NCBI RefSeq assembly: GCF_037975245.1
Contig: NC_092572.1
Location: 16,870,269 to 16,934,268 of the forward strand
Reading direction: 5' to 3'
From: Apostichopus japonicus
Taxonomy: Eukaryota; Echinodermata; Holothuroidea; Aspidochirotida; Stichopodidae
Length of the DNA stretch: 64,000 nt
Below are positions 63,857-64,000 of this stretch, in pieces (position 1 is the stretch's first letter; each line of letters begins with the position of its first letter). A model generated the notes under the pieces. It was not told where the DNA came from. It did not search any database and saw only the letters and a program-made list of their open reading frames with translations. The position numbers were made by a program, and so were the translations under genes.

Positions 63857-64000
63857 TCGAGACTCTCTTTTGCATCCGTGGTTCGAACCCCGGGTGTTGA
63901 CGTCTTTTGCCGATCTTTTACAGCAAGTGCCTACACGGGGAGCTGTAAGTATTAGTTAATCCACCTAATATCTCAGTCCATACAGTGGCGCGATGGCTTG
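63857..64000. repeat. Partial monomer at the right edge
   Basis: The last 144 bp are the start of a further monomer in the same orientation, cut by the window boundary. The array therefore continues to the right. Confidence 0.97.

Larger units (their letters stand above)
1..64000. repeat. 165-bp satellite DNA array, 387 full monomers plus a partial one
   Basis: TCGAGACTCT recurs every 165 bp from base 1 to base 63857, always in the same orientation. I tracked the register through the window: only nine length changes occur (near 4093, 6342, 6736, 7725, 9209, 11457, 13172, 47061 and 48148). They sum to +1, which matches the final monomer start at 63857. Hand count of the usual monomer gives about 50% G+C and 11 CpG. 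Monomers differ by only a few substitutions, and the commonest is A or T at monomer position 41 (GTGATGACG or GTGTTGACG). No unique sequence, transposon or gene interrupts the array, so both ends lie outside the window. Seen: the tandem structure. Inferred: a eukaryotic heterochromatic satellite. The species and chromosomal site cannot be told. Confidence 0.99.

Noticed and set aside
1-64000. CRISPR array
   Set aside because: Repeats are directly contiguous and nearly identical along all 165 bp. There are no variable spacers, leader or cas genes.
1-64000. 5S rRNA or other RNA gene tandem cluster
   Set aside because: The unit length is in the range of short repeats, but I do not recognise the 5S internal control region or any snRNA core. 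The internal motifs are of the tRNA box A/box B kind.
1-64000. Canonical centromere marks such as a CENP-B box, or telomeric repeats
   Set aside because: I saw no TTCGTTGGAAACGGGA-like motif and no short telomere-type tandem repeats. A centromeric role is possible but unsupported.
1-64000. Tandem array of complete SINEs
   Set aside because: No poly-A or simple tail, LINE-related 3' end or target-site duplications separate the units. Only the head-like module is seen, in a fixed satellite period.

Overview
The whole 64-kb window is one uninterrupted, head-to-tail satellite DNA array. The monomer is 165 bp. Numbering it from the T of TCGAGACTCT, there are 387 complete monomers plus a 144-bp partial one at the right edge. 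I found no unique flanking DNA, no inserted mobile element, no strand inversion and no protein-coding gene. An array this long and this uniform points to a eukaryotic chromosome, in centromeric, pericentromeric, subtelomeric or other heterochromatin, assembled from long reads. The species cannot be told from the sequence.

The monomer is not anonymous. It carries a perfect RNA polymerase III box B (GGTTCGAACCC, positions 24-34), a second B-like GTTCGAGAC across the monomer junction, two box-A-like candidates (113-123 and 130-140), a D-arm-like GCGC/GCGC hairpin and several TTTT runs. This suggests that the satellite arose from a tRNA gene or the head of a tRNA-derived SINE. The same region forms a hairpin with 10 bp of stem, one bulged G and a 9-nt loop. 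One subfamily extends the stem to 12 bp.

Layout: 1-495 is an edge subfamily. About 0.5-13.2 kb is the most heterogeneous part, with seven of the nine length changes found and a large duplication (3631-7722 against 8747-13170). 13.2-16 kb has divergent monomers and a homogenised GGCTGATG patch. 16-47 kb is very uniform and contains direct adjacent higher-order duplications of about 20, 17 and 6 monomers (23104-29868, 32839-37293, 39769-41418) and a homogenised run at 43069-44553. 46-48.8 kb is a second divergent zone, including six monomers whose box A is closer to consensus. 48.8-64 kb is again uniform, with an 11-monomer run (51152-52966), a ten-monomer patch with a CCG variant (55112-56761) and small neighbour-shared variant clusters up to 63.5 kb.

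Because 165 is divisible by 3, reading frames run in register from monomer to monomer. A single TAA per monomer normally closes the longest minus-strand frame. Rare substitutions in that codon produce open frames of up to 205 codons, which are best read as artefacts. The array looks like a product of unequal exchange and local amplification. Whether it is transcribed by Pol III, and whether it serves a centromere, cannot be decided from sequence alone.
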